Source of the DNA: Nonomuraea rubra
GTDB lineage: Bacteria; Actinomycetota; Actinomycetes; Streptosporangiales; Streptosporangiaceae
Length of the DNA: 64,000 nucleotides
Direction of reading: 5' to 3'
Assembly (NCBI RefSeq): GCF_014207985.1
Contig: NZ_JACHMI010000001.1
Span: 5,563,001 to 5,627,000, forward strand
The position numbers were made by a program, and so were the translations under genes. The notes under the pieces were generated by a model that had not been told where the DNA came from, searched no databases, and saw only the letters and a list, made by a program, of their open reading frames with translations. How positions within the stretch are numbered: position 1 is the stretch's first letter; every line of letters starts with the position of its first letter. Below are positions 36,406-45,246 of this stretch, in pieces.

Positions 36406-37551
36406 TCAGGACTGGTAGCGGCTCGTACTGCCGTGCCACTCGATGCCCCCGGCCATCCACGCCTGCGCGCCGCGCAGGAACCGCTTCAGCTCGGGGGACG
36501 GCAGGGCCGACAGCTCCCGCTGGCTCTGCTCGAACCCGCGGACGAACTCGTTGTGCAGGCACACCGTGCGCTCGACGGCCTCGCGGGTCGAGCAGCCCTC
36601 CTCGGCGGCGATGAGCAGCACCACGTTGGAGTCGGGCAGCTCGTCGGCCGCCTCCCTCTCCGCCGAGTGCAGGTCGTTGACCAGCACGGCGGCGGTGCCC
36701 GCCTGCATGAGAGCGGTGTGGAAGCGCCGCTCGGCGAACAGGTGCGGCGACAGCTCGTAACCGCCGACGATGTCGATGAGCACCATGGAGGTGTAGAAGC
36801 TGTCGTGCTGGCGGGCCGCCAGGTAACGCCACACGGGCGGCGGCGTCTCCAGGAACCGCCAGGCGGCGTAGGCCGTCCAGCTCACGTACATCTGGCTGGT
36901 GATGTTGCACAGCCGCATGACCTGCGCCGAGGTGGAGTGGCGGGCGGCGTGGCTGGTGGCCGAGCGCAGCGACACCAGCACGGGGTCGCTCCTGATCGCC
37001 TCCTCGAGCTGCTCGGTGTAGCCGCCGGCGTCCGGCGGCGGGTCCATGGCCGACATGACCAGCGCCAGCCGCGGCGGCAGCTCGGTGGGCGTGGCGCCCA
37101 GGTCGGTCTCGTCGGCGTAGTAGTCGTCGGCCGCCCACCAGGCGCTGTTCATCTGCGCCGCGATCAGCAGCAGGTCGGGGTCGTCGGTGTCGGTGTGGGT
37201 GAGCATGGCCAGCCGCCCGAACCCCGTCGCGGCGAACTCCTCCATCCGCCCCTCGTGCAGCCCGATCCGCTCCGCCCACGCCACCAGCCGCCGGTCCACC
37301 TCCGCGCCCAGCACGTCGTCCACGCGGTCGGCCTCGGGACAGTACAGCGGCGGGTACGTGCCGTCGCCCCACTCCCGCTCCCGGTACGGCAGCGGCGCCA
37401 GGCTGGGGCCGCCGCGCCCGCCGGACCCGGCGCGGGAGGGCGGCTCGTGCCCGTCGCCCTCCTCGAACGTGTGCCGGTACGGCCGCAGCGCCGAGCGCAG
37501 GCTGAGCGTGTACGAGCCCAGGCCCGTCGGCCCGGCGGGAATGTCAGACAT
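36406..37551 (-). CDS. 2-methylisoborneol synthase (class I terpene cyclase)
   Basis: A 381-residue terpene cyclase converting 2-methyl-GPP to 2-methylisoborneol, the earthy odorant. Metal-binding motifs are DDYYADE (142-148) and the NSE triad NDLHSAERE (Asn292, Ser296, Glu300). The first 70 residues are low-complexity, rich in Gly, Pro, Ser and Arg, and precede PLYCPEADRVDDV where the fold begins; in related systems such a disordered N-terminus is the cargo-loading peptide for the encapsulin. GAGGAGGAG lies upstream of ATG 37551; GTG 37554 is possible. It sits 27 bp after the shell gene. Confidence 0.94.
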   Translation of the reverse strand: MSDIPAGPTGLGSYTLSLRSALRPYRHTFEEGDGHEPPSRAGSGGRGGPSLAPLPYREREWGDGTYPPLYCPEADRVDDVLGAEVDRRLVAWAERIGLHEGRMEEFAATGFGRLAMLTHTDTDDPDLLLIAAQMNSAWWAADDYYADETDLGATPTELPPRLALVMSAMDPPPDAGGYTEQLEEAIRSDPVLVSLRSATSHAARHSTSAQVMRLCNITSQMYVSWTAYAAWRFLETPPPVWRYLAARQHDSFYTSMVLIDIVGGYELSPHLFAERRFHTALMQAGTAAVLVNDLHSAEREAADELPDSNVVLLIAAEEGCSTREAVERTVCLHNEFVRGFEQSQRELSALPSPELKRFLRGAQAWMAGGIEWHGSTSRYQS

Positions 37552-37578
37552 CACGCGACTCCTCCTCGGGTCGGCGGG

Positions 37579-38973
37579 TCACGAGCGCGGGGCGGCGACG
37601 TCGACGTCCTCGAGGATCCCGATCGCGTCGGGCACCAGGATCGCCACCGAGTAGTAGGCGCTGACCAGGTACGACATCACGGCCTGGGAGTTGATGCCCA
37701 TGAAGCGCACGTTCAGCCCCGGCTCGAACTCCTCGGGGATGCCCGTCTGGTAGAGCCCGACGACGCCCTGGTCGTCCTCGCCCGTCCGCAGCGCCAGGAT
37801 CGACGTGGTGCGGTGCGGCGAGATCGGGATCTTGCCGCAGGGGAAGATCGGGATGCCCCGCCACGACGGCACCTCGTGCCCGTTCACCTCGGTGCTGCCC
37901 ACGACCAGCCCGCGCTTGTTGCACTCGCGGAAGAACGCGGCGATCGCCTTGGGATGGGCCAGCAGCAGCCGGGTCTTGCGCCGCATGCTGATCAGCTCGT
38001 CGAGGTCGTCGGGGGTCGGCGGGCCCGACCAGGTGTAGATGCGCTGGTCGTAGTCGGTGTGGTGGAGCAGCCCGAACTCGCGGTTGTTGAGCAGCTCCGA
38101 CTCCTGGCGCTCGCGCAGCTCGTGGATGGTCAGGCGGAGCTGCTGCTCGATCTGGTTCATCGGGTCGTTGAACAGGTCGGCGACCCGGGTATGAACCCGC
38201 AGGATGGTCTGGGCGACGCTCAGCTCGTACTCGCGGGGGTGCAGGTCGTAGTCCACGAACGTGCTGTCGATGACCGGCTCGCCGGTGTGCCCGGCCGACA
38301 GGCGCACGGCCGCCTCGCCGCGGCGGTTGACCGGCCTGCGCAGCGTGTCGAGGTAGCCGGCGAGGTGCTCGCGCAGCGCCGCCGACCGGTCCGTCACGCG
38401 CCGCAGGCCGTCGCGCGGGGCGAACAGCACCGTGCACGGCGTGGCGGCCCGGTACGTGCACGGCCAGCGGGCCTCCTCCTCGACCAGCACCTCGTCGCCG
38501 AACTGGTCGCCGTCGGCGATGACGCCGAGGAACTGCGTGGCGCCGTACCGGCCGGTGGCCAGGCGCTCGACCCGGCCGTGCGCGATCACCCAGGCGCCGG
38601 TGACGGGATCGCCCTCCTCGGCCACGACGTCGCCCGGCCGCAGCTCGCGCGGCGCGAACTCGCCGGCGATGGCCGTCAGCACGCCGTCGTCGCCGAAGCC
38701 GCGCAGCGCGGGGATCTCCGCCAGCGTCGCGGGCACGATCCGCGCGTCGCCGTCCCCGCCCGGCAGCACGCCGACGCGCCCGCGCCCCGGCCGGTGCGTC
38801 AGCCGACGGTTGACCCGGTACGTCCCGCCGCGCACGTCGACCCAGGGCAGCATGCGCAGCAGCCAGCGGGAGCTGATGGCCTGCATCTGCGGCCGGGTCT
38901 TGGTAGTGGTGGCCAGGTTGCGCGCGGCCCGGGTGTCCAGGCTGAGCCGGGTTTCCGTCGGGTCCGTGGGCAT
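37579..38973 (-). CDS. Family 2B encapsulin shell protein with cyclic-nucleotide-binding domain
   Basis: A 464-residue HK97-fold shell protein with a CRP-type nucleotide-binding domain inserted near the N-terminus (about 85-225). The insert includes [21 protein letters not shown] and [26 protein letters not shown], the last matching the phosphate-binding cassette. The HK97 part includes [41 protein letters not shown] and ends with [28 protein letters not shown]. It is not a Crp transcription factor: there is no helix-turn-helix. Adjacent 2-MIB synthase is the known cargo type of this family. GGAGG precedes ATG 38973. Confidence 0.92.
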   Translation of the reverse strand: MPTDPTETRLSLDTRAARNLATTTKTRPQMQAISSRWLLRMLPWVDVRGGTYRVNRRLTHRPGRGRVGVLPGGDGDARIVPATLAEIPALRGFGDDGVLTAIAGEFAPRELRPGDVVAEEGDPVTGAWVIAHGRVERLATGRYGATQFLGVIADGDQFGDEVLVEEEARWPCTYRAATPCTVLFAPRDGLRRVTDRSAALREHLAGYLDTLRRPVNRRGEAAVRLSAGHTGEPVIDSTFVDYDLHPREYELSVAQTILRVHTRVADLFNDPMNQIEQQLRLTIHELRERQESELLNNREFGLLHHTDYDQRIYTWSGPPTPDDLDELISMRRKTRLLLAHPKAIAAFFRECNKRGLVVGSTEVNGHEVPSWRGIPIFPCGKIPISPHRTTSILALRTGEDDQGVVGLYQTGIPEEFEPGLNVRFMGINSQAVMSYLVSAYYSVAILVPDAIGILEDVDVAAPRS

Positions 38974-39002
38974 TTTTCCTCCGGGGGTCGGGCAGGCAGT
39001 CG

Positions 39003-39020
39003 CTACTAAAAGTAGTTATA
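39003..39020 (-). promoter_or_regulatory. Candidate promoter/operator of the 2-MIB operon
   Basis: CTACT (39003-39007) and AGTAG (39011-39015) are exact reverse complements around AAA, in a locally AT-rich patch 30 bp before the encapsulin start. On the minus strand TATAAC (39015-39020) could be the -10 element, with the palindrome lying just downstream at the expected transcription start. Repressor-type control is inferred. Confidence 0.5.
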
Positions 39021-39119
39021 TGGACACGCAGCGTAGAGTCTCTTGATCGATAGGAATGCTGTCCGCCGGGTGAGCCCGATCTGGCTTGAAGGTCAGCACC
39101 TGTGGCAACGGGAGGAACC

Positions 39120-39920
39120 ATGAACGACGCGTACGACCGGGTGGCCATCGTCACGGGAGCCGACTCCGGCATCGGCAAGGCCACCGCCGTGGCGCTGGCC
39201 GAGCAGGGCTTCGACGTCGGCATCACCTACCGCTCCGACCGCGACGGCGCGGAGGAGACCGCCCGCCTCGTCCGCGACCGCGGGCGGGCGCCCGCGATCC
39301 GGCAGCACGACCTGACCGACCCCGTACGGGCCGCCGCGGTCGTGGACGAGCTGGCCGGCGAGCTGGGCGGGCTCGGCGTGCTGGTGAACAACGCGGGCAC
39401 CGGCAGCCACGAGCCGCTGCTGGAGATGGGGTACGAGCGCTGGCGGGAAGTCCTGGCGGTGGACCTCGACGGCGCGTTCCTGTGCGCCCAGCGGGCGGCC
39501 AGGCGCATGGTGGCCACCGGGCGCGGCGGCCGGGTGGTCAACGTCACCAGCGTGCACGAGGAGTACCCGAAGATGGGCTCGGGGCCGTACTGCGCGGCCA
39601 AGGGCGGGCTGCGCATGCTCAGCCGGGTGCTGGCGCTGGAGCTGGCCGGCCACGGCATCACCGTCAACACGGTGGCGCCCGGCGAGATCGCCACCCCCAT
39701 GACGGGACAGGAGGACCTGCCGCCGAAGGAGGGCAGCCGGCCGGGCAACCCGATCCCCAGGCCGGGCGACGCCCGCGAGGTCGCGGCCGTCGTGGCCTTC
39801 CTGGCCGGGCCCGCCGCCTCGTACGTCACGGGCGCGACGGTGTTCGTTGACGGCGGCATGACGCTCATGGGCCCGCAGGGCGCCTCGGCCCTGGGCTCCG
39901 GCGAGTGGCGCACGATCTAG
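39120..39920 (+). CDS. Short-chain dehydrogenase/reductase (glucose-1-dehydrogenase-like)
   Basis: A 266-residue classical SDR. TGADSGIGKATAVAL is the cofactor motif, with YRSDRDGAEE after strand 2 indicating NADP; NNAG is present at about 89. The catalytic Ser, Tyr and Lys are in VTSVHEEYPKMGSGPYCAAKGGL. NTVAPGEIATPMTG and the end FLAGPAASYVTGATVFVDGGMTLM are those of glucose-1-dehydrogenase or 3-oxoacyl reductase relatives. GGGAGGA lies 4-10 nt before ATG 39120. Divergent from the 2-MIB operon; no functional link to it is evident. Confidence 0.92.
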   Translation: MNDAYDRVAIVTGADSGIGKATAVALAEQGFDVGITYRSDRDGAEETARLVRDRGRAPAIRQHDLTDPVRAAAVVDELAGELGGLGVLVNNAGTGSHEPLLEMGYERWREVLAVDLDGAFLCAQRAARRMVATGRGGRVVNVTSVHEEYPKMGSGPYCAAKGGLRMLSRVLALELAGHGITVNTVAPGEIATPMTGQEDLPPKEGSRPGNPIPRPGDAREVAAVVAFLAGPAASYVTGATVFVDGGMTLMGPQGASALGSGEWRTI

Positions 39921-39997
39921 CCGTCCTCGCAGGTCAGGGCAGGTGTGCGGGCGGGCGCGGCGGGTAGCGGCCGTGACGGGGAAGGAAGTGATCCGTC

Positions 39998-40222
39998 ATG
40001 CCTCGACCGGGGAGCAACGCCTACGACGCCAAGCGCGCCCGCCTGCGCAAGGACATGGAGCGCAAGGGGGCGAGCGAGCAGGAGCTGAAGGCCAGCGTCA
40101 ACAAGAAGCTGCAGGCCGAGCCGGGCAAGCAGGCACGCAAGGTCGGCGGCGACCGCGCCGAGGGACCCAAGTCCGAGCGGCCCGCACGCGGCCGGCGCCC
40201 GAGGCCGGAACGGGAAGGCTGA
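39998..40222 (+). CDS. Small basic conserved protein, function unknown
   Basis: A 74-residue, highly charged protein with no hydrophobic core: AYDAKRARLRKDMERKGASEQELKASVNKKL looks like a pair of amphipathic helices, followed by a disordered Arg/Pro/Glu tail. GGAAGGAAG lies just before ATG 39998, and the codon pattern is coding-like. I recall similar short proteins in other actinomycetes without known role. Nucleic-acid binding is possible from charge alone. Confidence 0.7.
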   Translation: MPRPGSNAYDAKRARLRKDMERKGASEQELKASVNKKLQAEPGKQARKVGGDRAEGPKSERPARGRRPRPEREG

Positions 40223-40382
40223 TCCCGCCCCCGCCCGCTCGGCGGGGTGGATGATGTTCATCGACCGTTCAGTACGCTGACCGCGCCCCGTCACCATGAT
40301 CGCAACCAGGCGCTCCACCCTCGTTTCGGACCAGTCCCAAAGCGATGATCACGGCTGGCCGTAACGCTGGAGGAGCCCCCGC

Positions 40383-41627
40383 ATGCCGAGCAAGCCCCTG
40401 TCCGTCCTGGCCGCCGGAGCCGCCGTGGCCGCCGCCGCGCTCGCCGGAGCGAGCCCGGCCGCCGCTGCCCCGTCCGCATCGCCGTCCGCATCGCCGTCCG
40501 CCTCGTCGTCCGCCTCGTCGTCCGGATCGTCGTCCGGATCGTCGTCCGGAGCGTCCACGTGCGCCGCGGCTCCCGCCGGACCGGTGGCGACCGGCGCGGT
40601 GTTCAGCGAGCCGGTCGGCGGGGACCCGGTCGCGATCGTGCGCACCCTCTGCGGCCTGGTCAGGCAGACGCCCGCCGGAGCGAGCATCCAGATCGCCCAC
40701 TTCGTCATGTCCGGCACGGCCGGCACCGAGTTCGCCGCAGAACTGCTCGCGGCGCACCGGCGCGGCGTCCAGGTCCGGGTGGTGCTCGACGGCGACCAGC
40801 GGGGCGCGGCCGTGGCCGCCCAGCTCGCGGCCGGGCTCGGCACCGATCTCACGGGCGGCTCGTGGCTGCACGTGTGCACCGGCCCGATGTCCGGCGGCAC
40901 CGCGGCCTGCATCGGGAACAAGGGGCAGCACAACAAGTTCTACCTGTTCTCGCGGGCCGGCCGGGCGTCCGACGTGGTGGTGCAGTCCTCGGCCAACCTG
41001 ACCGACCTGAACTCCACCACGTACTGGAACAACGCCGTCGTCCTGACCGGCGACAGGCGCCTGTACGCCGCGTACGACGCCTACTTCGCCGACCTGGCCG
41101 CCGAGCGGAAGAACCTCGACTACTACCGCGTCGTGCAGACCCGCAGCGCCCGGGCGCACTTCTTCCCCAAGGCGGACGGCGACCCGATCGTGGACCAGCT
41201 CGGCAAGGTCTCCTGCCGGCGCGGCACCACGATCAGGGCCGGCATGTCGGAGTGGGACGCCTACCGCGTCGCCATCGCCGAGCGGCTGCGCGACCTGGCC
41301 GGCGAGGGGTGCCGCGTGCAGATCGTGGCCGGCATCCTCGACGACCAGGTCAAGGCCGTCCTGGCCGCGCAGCCGCGCATCGAGCTGAGCACCCTCGGCT
41401 CCGGCAGCACGCTGCCCGGCCGCATCCACTCCAAATACCTGCTCATCGAGGGCTCCTACGACGGAGACCACGACGCGCGCCGCGTCCTCACCGGCAGCCA
41501 CAACTACAACGAGACCTCGCTGCGCCGCAACGACGAGACGCTGCTGCTGCTCAACGACAAGAACGTCTACCGGCAGTACGTTTCCAACTTCGAGCGCATG
41601 CGCGCCGCGGCCGCCTCCCAGACCTGA
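40383..41627 (+). CDS. Secreted phospholipase D-like (HKD) protein
   Basis: A 414-residue exported protein. A signal peptide (about 1-32, ending AAAAPSA) leads to a Ser/Ala repeat linker (about 33-58) encoded by repeated GCATCGCCGTCC-type 12-mers. Two HKD-type motifs follow: QHNKFYLFSRAG at about 181 and IHSKYLLIEGSYDGDHD at about 345, each followed by a Ser/Asn-rich HxK partner (QSSANLTDLNS and TGSHNYNETSL). Two motifs in one chain form one active site in the PLD superfamily. Substrate may be phospholipid, nucleic acid or a wall polymer. GGAGGAG precedes ATG 40383. It converges with the lipoprotein gene, 16 bp apart. Confidence 0.92.
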   Translation: MPSKPLSVLAAGAAVAAAALAGASPAAAAPSASPSASPSASSSASSSGSSSGSSSGASTCAAAPAGPVATGAVFSEPVGGDPVAIVRTLCGLVRQTPAGASIQIAHFVMSGTAGTEFAAELLAAHRRGVQVRVVLDGDQRGAAVAAQLAAGLGTDLTGGSWLHVCTGPMSGGTAACIGNKGQHNKFYLFSRAGRASDVVVQSSANLTDLNSTTYWNNAVVLTGDRRLYAAYDAYFADLAAERKNLDYYRVVQTRSARAHFFPKADGDPIVDQLGKVSCRRGTTIRAGMSEWDAYRVAIAERLRDLAGEGCRVQIVAGILDDQVKAVLAAQPRIELSTLGSGSTLPGRIHSKYLLIEGSYDGDHDARRVLTGSHNYNETSLRRNDETLLLLNDKNVYRQYVSNFERMRAAAASQT

Positions 41628-41643
41628 CGGCGGGTGCGCGGGC

Positions 41644-42774
41644 TCAGCGCACGCCGGCCAGCACGATCCTGGTGAGCCTGTCGGCGAGGGCGCACGACAC
41701 GGGCGGGGCGCCGAAGTCGTCGTCCTCGTCCTTCACCTCCAGCTTGGCGCTGGACAGCCCGACGCTCACGTAGTGGGCGTCGTTCTTGCGGCTGTTCGTG
41801 GCGCGGCGCAGCTCCACGGCGTTCCCGCACGAGCGGGTGATGTCCAGCTCGCTCGTGCTGCGCACGGCGTACAGGCCGTCGATGGTCGTCCGGCGGCCCT
41901 TGATCCGCGCGGTGGGCACGCCGGGTTTCTGCCGCTCGTGGAAGGCGTACGCGACCGTGACCGTCAGCTCCTGGCCCTTGCCCGCGTTCTCCAGCGTCAG
42001 GTCGCAGCGGTACGGGCCGCTGTAGGACGAGCCGGTGAGCCGGTACGCCCTGCCCAGGGTGCTCAGGATCGCCGCCTTGCGCGCGCACGGGTCCTTGCCG
42101 AGCACGCCCACGGCGTTCCCCTCGCGCGGCGGCAGCGCCAGGACCTCGTCCACCACCTTGGCGAGGTACTCCTTGGCGGCGGTGCAGCGCTGCGGCCACT
42201 CGCGGCTCTCCTGGCCGCGCGGCGGGGTCTGCACGACGTCGAGCGCCATCGCGCTGCCCTCCACGCCGTCGTAGGGCACCTTGTAGTGGCAGCTGCGGTG
42301 GCTCGCGCTGTCGGTGGAGTACTCCTCGCGGTAGATCGTGCGGTCGCCGAGCCGCTCGCTCTCGGCGTCCCGCGCGTCCCGTTCCGTGAAATGCGCGTGC
42401 ATATCGATTTTGAAACTGTAGACGCTCCTGGCCGGGTCGGAATAACCCGTCAGGTATTGGCATTCGGTGATTCCCGAGCCGCGCACCGTGAGCTGTTCCG
42501 GGCCGTACTTCTCGAGTGAGGCGTGCGGGACCAGATCGCAGGGGTCCGCCGCGCGTACGCGCGCGAAGTGGGCGGTGAGGTCGCTCCCGCCGGTCTTCTT
42601 CTCCTGGTCCGCGCTGGGGCCGCCGGTGGGGGTCTCGCCGGTGGCCGTCGGCTGGGCGTTCCGCGGCAGCAGGCTCGCGGGCATGCCGCAGCCGCTCAGC
42701 ACGGCGGCCAGCGCCACGATCGACGCCTTTCCCCGATGGCGCTTGACGAATTGTGAACACGTGCTGTCAACCAT
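41644..42774 (-). CDS. Lipoprotein of unknown function with duplicated domain
   Basis: A 376-residue protein with a lipobox LAAVLSGC at about residues 23-30 after a basic start, so it should be lipid-anchored outside the membrane. A Thr/Pro/Gly-rich spacer leads to two related halves, each beginning with a DPC motif: ADPCDLVPHASLEKYG..ECQY and KDPCARKAAILSTLGRAYRL..YRCDL. The spaced Cys residues suggest a disulfide in each. This resembles DUF3558-type actinobacterial lipoproteins. ATG 42774 (MVDSTCSQF) is selected because it gives a normal signal peptide; no good ribosome site is seen. Confidence 0.8.
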   Translation of the reverse strand: MVDSTCSQFVKRHRGKASIVALAAVLSGCGMPASLLPRNAQPTATGETPTGGPSADQEKKTGGSDLTAHFARVRAADPCDLVPHASLEKYGPEQLTVRGSGITECQYLTGYSDPARSVYSFKIDMHAHFTERDARDAESERLGDRTIYREEYSTDSASHRSCHYKVPYDGVEGSAMALDVVQTPPRGQESREWPQRCTAAKEYLAKVVDEVLALPPREGNAVGVLGKDPCARKAAILSTLGRAYRLTGSSYSGPYRCDLTLENAGKGQELTVTVAYAFHERQKPGVPTARIKGRRTTIDGLYAVRSTSELDITRSCGNAVELRRATNSRKNDAHYVSVGLSSAKLEVKDEDDDFGAPPVSCALADRLTRIVLAGVR

Positions 42775-42850
42775 GATGGAACGCGACCTTACAGTAACGG
42801 CCCCCGCCGCTGACCTGGTCACGCTTAGAGGTTTTTCGAAGGGACGCGGC

Positions 42851-43618
42851 TCACCAGCCCCTGCCGCGCAGGAAGGCGGCGCACCGCGCGGTCCAGTCGG
42901 CCACGACCGGATTCTCCTCCGCCAGCCCGAGGCCGTGCCTGCCGCTGCGATACACGTGCACCTCCTGCGGGACGCCGTGGCGGGCCAGCGCCTGGGAGAG
43001 CGCCAGGGTGCCGGCGACGGGCACGGACTCGTCGTCGGCGGTGTGCCACAGGAACATGGGCGGGGTGTCCCCGGTCACCCGGCCGGCGAGCGAGAGCTCC
43101 TCGCGTACGGACTCGGGGGCGTCCGCGCCGAGCAGGTTGCCGGCCGAGCCCCGGTGCGCGGCCGGGCCGGTCAGCGCGGTCACCGGGTAGCACAGCACGG
43201 CCAGCCCGGGCCGGGGGTCGGCCTCGTCCACGGCGTCGTGCGGGCACTCCGGCAGCATCGGGCCCGTCCCCGTGGCGAGCAGCCCCGCCAGGTGACCGCC
43301 CGCCGAGAACCCGAGCACCCCCACCCTGGCCGGATCCACGCCGGTGCCCGCCGCGTGGTGCCGCACCCAGCGCACCGCCCTGGCGGCGTCCAGGAGGGGG
43401 AGCGGATGGCGGTGCGGCGCGAGCCGGTAACGCAGCACGAACGCCGCCACCCCGAGCGAGTTCAGCCACCGCGCGACCGGCGCGCCCTCGTGATCGGCCA
43501 GGTGGTGGTACGCGCCGCCGGGGCAGACGACGATCGCCGGCGCGGGGCCGCCGCCCGCCACGGGGAAGGCCGTGAGGGTGACCTCGCCGGTCGTGGGCCA
43601 CAGGGGGTGCTCGCTCAT
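42851..43618 (-). CDS. Alpha/beta hydrolase, acetylxylan-esterase/BD-FAE-like
   Basis: A 255-residue carbohydrate-esterase-like hydrolase. The oxyanion-hole strand is VVCPGGAYHHLADHEG, the nucleophile elbow GFSAGGHLAG, the acid in WHTADDESVPV and the His in YRSGRHGLGL. These match the BD-FAE/AxeA1-type esterases that remove acetyl or feruloyl groups from plant polysaccharides. No signal peptide is visible, so it is cytoplasmic. ATG 43618. It precedes the lipoprotein gene in the same direction. Confidence 0.92.
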   Translation of the reverse strand: MSEHPLWPTTGEVTLTAFPVAGGGPAPAIVVCPGGAYHHLADHEGAPVARWLNSLGVAAFVLRYRLAPHRHPLPLLDAARAVRWVRHHAAGTGVDPARVGVLGFSAGGHLAGLLATGTGPMLPECPHDAVDEADPRPGLAVLCYPVTALTGPAAHRGSAGNLLGADAPESVREELSLAGRVTGDTPPMFLWHTADDESVPVAGTLALSQALARHGVPQEVHVYRSGRHGLGLAEENPVVADWTARCAAFLRGRGW

Positions 43619-43680
43619 GCTCCGTGCCTTTCGTGTCGATCGAGCACGGATGCTAGCGGGCGCGGCCGGGGCGCCTCGCC

Positions 43681-43740
43681 GGCGGTGGCCTCAGTAGCCG
43701 GGGAAGACCCGGCGGTGGCCTCAGTAGCCGGGGAAGACCC
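43681..43740. repeat. Exact 30-bp tandem duplication at a gene 3' end
   Basis: The 30-bp unit at 43681-43710 is repeated without a mismatch at 43711-43740; it begins GGCGGTGGCCTCAGTAGCCG. The second copy holds the last codons (VFPGY) and stop (43721-43723) of the minus-strand gene; the first lies beyond the stop. The identity suggests a very recent duplication. Confidence 0.97.
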
Positions 43741-44512
43741 GGCGCAGCAGGCCGAGGTCGGCGGCGCCGGTCGTGGCGACGCCCTCGGGCGTGTGGCCCG
43801 GCGCGAGGCGGCCCGCCACGAGCCGCAGCCACGACTCCGCGGGCAGCAGCAGCGTGCCGTCAGGCTGACCCGCGACGTCGAAGTCCACGCTGACCCGCTC
43901 GCCCAGCCGCAGCGCGAACTCCGACGCCGGCTCCGTCGTGGTGACGTGCAGAACCGCGCGCTCGCCCGCGAGCTGTTCCGGCTTGGCGGCCCAGCCGAGG
44001 AGGCCGGGCGCACCGTGCAGCAGCTCGCGGGTGGCCTCCGGCGCCAGGGTGGCGTGCTCGTCGAAGGCGACGCGTACGTCCCACGCGTGCAGGGTCAGCT
44101 CGCTGAGGCGCATCCGCCCGGCCGTGGCCACGTCGACCGGCTGCGGCAGGAAGCCCAGGTCGATGCGCAGGTTCGTACGGGTGTCGCGGTCGAGGGACTC
44201 GTACAGCTCGGTCAGGGCCTGGCTCGACCGGAGGAAACCGGCGGCGCGTTCCCCTCGCGTCATGGCGTTCCACCGGTCCCAGACCGACTGCATGAAGTCG
44301 CGGCCGGGAGCCGGCTTGCCGTCGAGGGCGGCGCGGAGGGTGGCGCTCGCGATCTCGGAGCCGCTGCCGAGGTGGCTCAGCACCTCCGAGACGTCCCATT
44401 CGGCCGATCCCGAGCGCCGGGCCAGGTCGTCGTCGCCGAACGAGGACACGGCCACGGCCAGGGAGTCGTGCCCGGTGCGAAGTGCGGTGATCACCGCGTC
44501 GGGGCTGGTCAT
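43721..44512 (-). CDS. Maleylpyruvate isomerase-family (DinB-like) metal-dependent protein
   Basis: A 263-residue protein of the DinB/MDMPI superfamily. The metal His residues are in VSEVLSHLGSGSEI and RLSELTLHAWDVRVAFD, the four-helix-bundle part spanning about 1-155. The C-terminal 100 residues are the MDMPI C-domain (ERVSVDFDVAGQPDGTLLLPAESWLRLVAGR). Characterised relatives are mycothiol-dependent isomerases or transferases, so a mycothiol-linked detoxification role is plausible. ATG 44512. The stop codon lies in an exact 30-bp duplication. Confidence 0.88.
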   Translation of the reverse strand: MTSPDAVITALRTGHDSLAVAVSSFGDDDLARRSGSAEWDVSEVLSHLGSGSEIASATLRAALDGKPAPGRDFMQSVWDRWNAMTRGERAAGFLRSSQALTELYESLDRDTRTNLRIDLGFLPQPVDVATAGRMRLSELTLHAWDVRVAFDEHATLAPEATRELLHGAPGLLGWAAKPEQLAGERAVLHVTTTEPASEFALRLGERVSVDFDVAGQPDGTLLLPAESWLRLVAGRLAPGHTPEGVATTGAADLGLLRRVFPGY

Positions 44513-44561
44513 CTGTTCTCCAAAGGGTGAGGCCGAAGGGTGAGTACGGTACGCCGGAAGA

Positions 44562-45158
44562 TCAGCGCGCAGTCACCGTACCGCCGAGGACGGAGGCGAC
44601 GACCGACCGCACGTCCTCGGGCCAGGGCGGCAGACCGTCCAGGCCGGCGAACAGCAGGTGCGCGGCGCCGACCAGCGTGGGAGCGAGCCGGCCGACGTCG
44701 GCGCCGGCCGCGATCCGGCCCAGCTCCTGCTCGGCGGCGAGATAGCCGGACAGGATGATCCCCATCTCCGTCAGGACCGGGACGCCCCGGACCGGCCGGG
44801 CCTCGCGCAGCCGGACGCGCAGCTGGTTGTGGAAGGTGACCAGGGCGACGATCGACACGGCGACGGGGTCGAAGATCTTGATCAGGGCGTCGGAGAGGTT
44901 GTCGACCACGGTGCCCATCCCGGCGGAGTCCCGCAGGACGGCGCCCTGGGCCTGCATCAGGCCGATGCGGTCGAGCACGAACTCCGCGAGGAAGGCGTCG
45001 AAGGACTCGAAGTGCCGGTGCAGGACGCCCTTGGCGCAGCCCGCCTGCTCGGTCACCGCCCGGCTGGTCAGCGCGTCCGGGCCGGCCTGGCGCAGGACCT
45101 GCTCGGCGGCGGTGAAGAGCTGGTCCCGCGGGTCGCGCAGGTGCACCCCTGTCGGCAT
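44562..45158 (-). CDS. TetR-family transcriptional regulator
   Basis: A 198-residue regulator. The helix-turn-helix is LTSRAVTEQAGCAKGVLHRHFESFDAFLAEFV at about 29-62. The ligand domain is helical with no obvious Cys cluster. ATG 45158. It is preceded on the same strand by an MFS gene whose stop lies inside a palindrome (45214-45229) that is the best operator candidate. It probably represses itself, and perhaps the MFS exporter from its own promoter. Confidence 0.9.
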   Translation of the reverse strand: MPTGVHLRDPRDQLFTAAEQVLRQAGPDALTSRAVTEQAGCAKGVLHRHFESFDAFLAEFVLDRIGLMQAQGAVLRDSAGMGTVVDNLSDALIKIFDPVAVSIVALVTFHNQLRVRLREARPVRGVPVLTEMGIILSGYLAAEQELGRIAAGADVGRLAPTLVGAAHLLFAGLDGLPPWPEDVRSVVASVLGGTVTAR

Positions 45159-45213
45159 GGTCGATCCTCACCCATCCCTGGACGCCGCCGCCCGCCTTGA
45201 CGAACGGGCGCTT

Positions 45214-45246
45214 GCCCACTATGGTGGGCCCGCGCCCACTATAGCG
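45214..45246 (-). promoter_or_regulatory. Palindromic operator overlapping the MFS gene 3' end
   Basis: GCCCAC (45214-45219) and GTGGGC (45224-45229) are exact reverse complements around TATG. A second copy of the left part, GCGCCCACTATAGCG, follows at 45232-45246 inside the MFS coding end. The MFS stop (45219-45221) lies within the first palindrome, so the tetR promoter and operator are embedded in the preceding gene. Confidence 0.65.

Noticed and set aside
37579..38973. Reading the encapsulin gene as a Crp/Fnr transcription factor
   Set aside because: There is a cyclic-nucleotide-binding domain but no helix-turn-helix; the large C-terminal region is HK97-like and the context is 2-MIB synthase.
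34711..39009. A 1432-codon open frame on the plus strand across the 2-MIB operon
   Set aside because: It is antisense to three well-supported genes; its Arg/Ala/Gly/Val/His-rich translation is typical of a high-GC shadow frame, with no domain and no ribosome site.
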